Below are positions 62,780 to 64,000 of a stretch of 64,000 nucleotides of DNA, in pieces (position 1 is the first letter of the stretch; the number at the start of each line of letters is the position of its first letter). The notes beneath the pieces were generated by a model. The model had not been told where the DNA came from, ran no database searches, and saw nothing but the letters and a program-made list of their open reading frames with translations. The DNA is taken from NCBI RefSeq assembly GCF_001484765.1, contig NZ_LLXO01000015.1, positions 62,001-126,000 of the forward strand, read 5' to 3'. This stretch comes from Entomohabitans teleogrylli (lineage in GTDB: Bacteria > Pseudomonadota > Gammaproteobacteria > Enterobacterales > Enterobacteriaceae). Both the position numbers and the translations under genes were made by a program.

Positions 62780-63298
62780 TCAGAAAGAAGAGGTGTCTTT
62801 AAACAGACCTACTTTCAGATCGCTGGCAGTGTAAATAACGCGTCCGTCGACCAGCACTTCGCCATCCGCCAGGCCCATGATCAAACGGCGGTTGACCACG
62901 CGCTTGAAGTGAATACGGTAGGTGACTTTTTTCGCCGTCGGCAGCACCTGACCAGTGAACTTCACTTCACCCACACCCAGCGCGCGCCCTTTGCCTTCAC
63001 CGCCCAGCCAGCCGAGATAAAAGCCTACCAACTGCCACATGGCGTCCAGCCCCAGGCAGCCAGGCATCACCGGATCGCCGATAAAGTGACAGCCAAAAAA
63101 CCACAGGTCAGGATGAATATCCAGCTCGGCTTCCACATAGCCTTTGTCAAAATTACCGCCGGTTTCCGTCATTTTAACCACGCGGTCCATCATCAGCATG
63201 TTGGGCGCGGGCAACTGCGGACCTTCAGCGCCGAACAGTTCACCGCGGCCGGAGGCAAGAAGGTCTTCTTTCGTATAGGATTCGCGTTTATCTACCAT
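62780..63298 (-). CDS. fabA: 3-hydroxydecanoyl-ACP dehydratase/isomerase
   Basis: Introduces the double bond in unsaturated fatty acid synthesis. It has 172 residues, as in E. coli. The catalytic His is in [15 protein letters not shown] (His71 with Met1) and the partner Asp in LGLDAMWQ. Recognisable FabR and FadR boxes lie upstream. Confidence 0.98.
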   Translation of the reverse strand: MVDKRESYTKEDLLASGRGELFGAEGPQLPAPNMLMMDRVVKMTETGGNFDKGYVEAELDIHPDLWFFGCHFIGDPVMPGCLGLDAMWQLVGFYLGWLGGEGKGRALGVGEVKFTGQVLPTAKKVTYRIHFKRVVNRRLIMGLADGEVLVDGRVIYTASDLKVGLFKDTSSF

Positions 63299-63336
63299 GT
63301 CTACTATAAGCCTTTTTTTAATGAAGCACGCAGATT

Positions 63337-63354
63337 AGCTAACACTTGTAAGCT
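63337..63354 (-). promoter_or_regulatory. FabR box of fabA
   Basis: Read towards fabA, AGCTTACAAGTGTTAGCT matches the E. coli fabA FabR site apart from two positions, from memory. FabR represses fabA in response to unsaturated acyl chains. Confidence 0.75.
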
Positions 63355-63370
63355 GAACAAGTCCGATCAG
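63353..63370 (-). promoter_or_regulatory. FadR box of fabA
   Basis: Read towards fabA, CTGATCGGACTTGTTCAG appears identical to the E. coli fabA FadR site, from memory. FadR activates fabA here. The box abuts the FabR box and overlaps the end of lonP. Confidence 0.8.
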
Positions 63371-64000
63371 TTATGATTGAACCAGTTTAGCCAGCGCAGC
63401 GGCCACGGATAACGATTTCTGCCGTCGTTCTGAATAGCGGAAATGCGCTCCTGAATAAGTTGGATCAGCGTCTGGCGACCTTCGCCATCCCAGGGCAGCC
63501 GGGTCAGAAGCATCAGCGCATCGGCGACATCGTCAACCGCCCACAGGAAAAATTGCTCATTTTCTACTGCTTCCAGCACGTCGGGATGCAGGCTCAGGTG
63601 ACGCACATTGGTACCCGGGATAATGGCGCCCTGATTGCCGGTAAAGCCGCGCTGCTGGCAGATGCGGAAAAAACCTTCGATTTTTTCGTTCAGACCGCCA
63701 ACCGGCTGAACGCGCCCGAACTGGTCAACTGAGCCGGTAATGGCGATGCTCTGCTGAATCGGCACATTCGCCAGCGCGCTAATCAGTGCGCATAACTCAG
63801 CCATTGAAGCGCTGTCGCCGTCCACTTCGCTGTAGGATTGCTCAAAGGTCAGGGAGGCGGAAAAGGGCAATTGCTGCTCCAGTTGCAGTTCAGACATCAG
63901 GAAAGCCTGCATAATCATCATGCCTTTCGCATGAATATTGCCGCCCAGTTCGGCTTTACGCTCAATATCGGTAAATTCCCCGTCGCCGGTATGTACTACG
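63367..64000 (-). CDS. ycbZ: Lon-family protease LonP/YcbZ, C-terminal part (5' end outside the window)
   Basis: The last 210 codons of a Lon-type protease (586 residues in E. coli); the frame runs off the right edge. The proteolytic domain is visible: the Ser of EVDGDSASMAEL and the Lys of VGGLNEKIEGF form the Ser-Lys dyad. ATG codons around 63921 are internal; homology continues upstream (GDGEFTDIERKAELGGN). Confidence 0.93.
   Translation of the reverse strand, partial: VVHTGDGEFTDIERKAELGGNIHAKGMMIMQAFLMSELQLEQQLPFSASLTFEQSYSEVDGDSASMAELCALISALANVPIQQSIAITGSVDQFGRVQPVGGLNEKIEGFFRICQQRGFTGNQGAIIPGTNVRHLSLHPDVLEAVENEQFFLWAVDDVADALMLLTRLPWDGEGRQTLIQLIQERISAIQNDGRNRYPWPLRWLNWFNHN

Noticed and set aside
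1-64000. tRNA genes, CRISPR arrays, insertion sequences, prophage genes
   Set aside because: I looked for cloverleaf ends, regular repeat-spacer units, transposases and integrases and saw none.

Overview
The window is chromosomal DNA of an Enterobacteriaceae bacterium. Gene order follows the Escherichia coli K-12 segment from ycaC to ycbZ/lonP almost gene for gene, and most protein lengths match E. coli to within a few residues. It is not E. coli: the proteins diverge throughout, and several E. coli genes are absent from their usual places (ycaM/ycaN/ycaK, ycaL, ompF, ssuA and ssuD, the elf fimbrial cluster). I cannot name the species. I see no tRNA, rRNA, CRISPR array or insertion sequence.

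Layout. 1-2.1 kb: ycaC (partial) and ycaD. 2.1-6.8 kb: an accessory sugar cluster in the slot of ycaM-ycaN-ycaK, with an ascorbate-type PTS (IIB, IIC, IIA) co-transcribed with a transketolase split into two genes and a divergent RpiR-type regulator; an unrecognised secreted protein follows. 7.6-12 kb: the anaerobic formate module pflA-pflB-focA with an FNR-like box. 12.3-20.9 kb: ycaO, ycaP, serC-aroA, cmk, rpsA, ihfB. 21-28.9 kb: ycaI (broken), msbA-lpxK, ycaQ, ycaR-kdsB. 29.3-38.4 kb: ycbJ, elyC, cmoM and the MukFEB condensin operon. 38.6-46.3 kb: ldtD, mepK, gloC, aspC, asnS, pncB. 46.6-54.7 kb: pepN, a reduced ssuE-ssuC-ssuB operon, pyrD, zapC, ycbX. 54.8-64 kb: rlmKL-uup, pqiABC, rmf, fabA and the C-terminal part of lonP.

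Most notable feature. The ComEC-like gene ycaI is split by a compact islet of about 0.67 kb (about 21602-22275). The islet carries one convincing gene, on the opposite strand (21685-22017): a 110-residue peptide with a canonical double-glycine leader (MKVLDINDMNSISGG) followed by a 95-residue core built almost entirely of eight imperfect 11-residue repeats (pattern x-x-A/G-x-x-F/W-x-x-F-V/I-x). This is the architecture of an unmodified class II microcin precursor, but the repetitive core matches no microcin I know. No exporter or immunity gene is visible beside it. The gene has its own AT-rich upstream region (72 of 240 bases at 22021-22260 are G or C) and a downstream hairpin. Removing the islet restores a continuous ycaI of about 750 codons, close to the 754 of E. 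coli.

The rest is mostly core metabolism and cell-envelope biology: LPS lipid A transport and synthesis (msbA, lpxK, kdsB), peptidoglycan remodelling (ldtD, mepK, elyC), intermembrane lipid transport (pqiABC), chromosome organisation (mukFEB, ihfB), pyrimidine, aromatic and serine synthesis, and unsaturated fatty acid synthesis (fabA, with recognisable FadR and FabR boxes).
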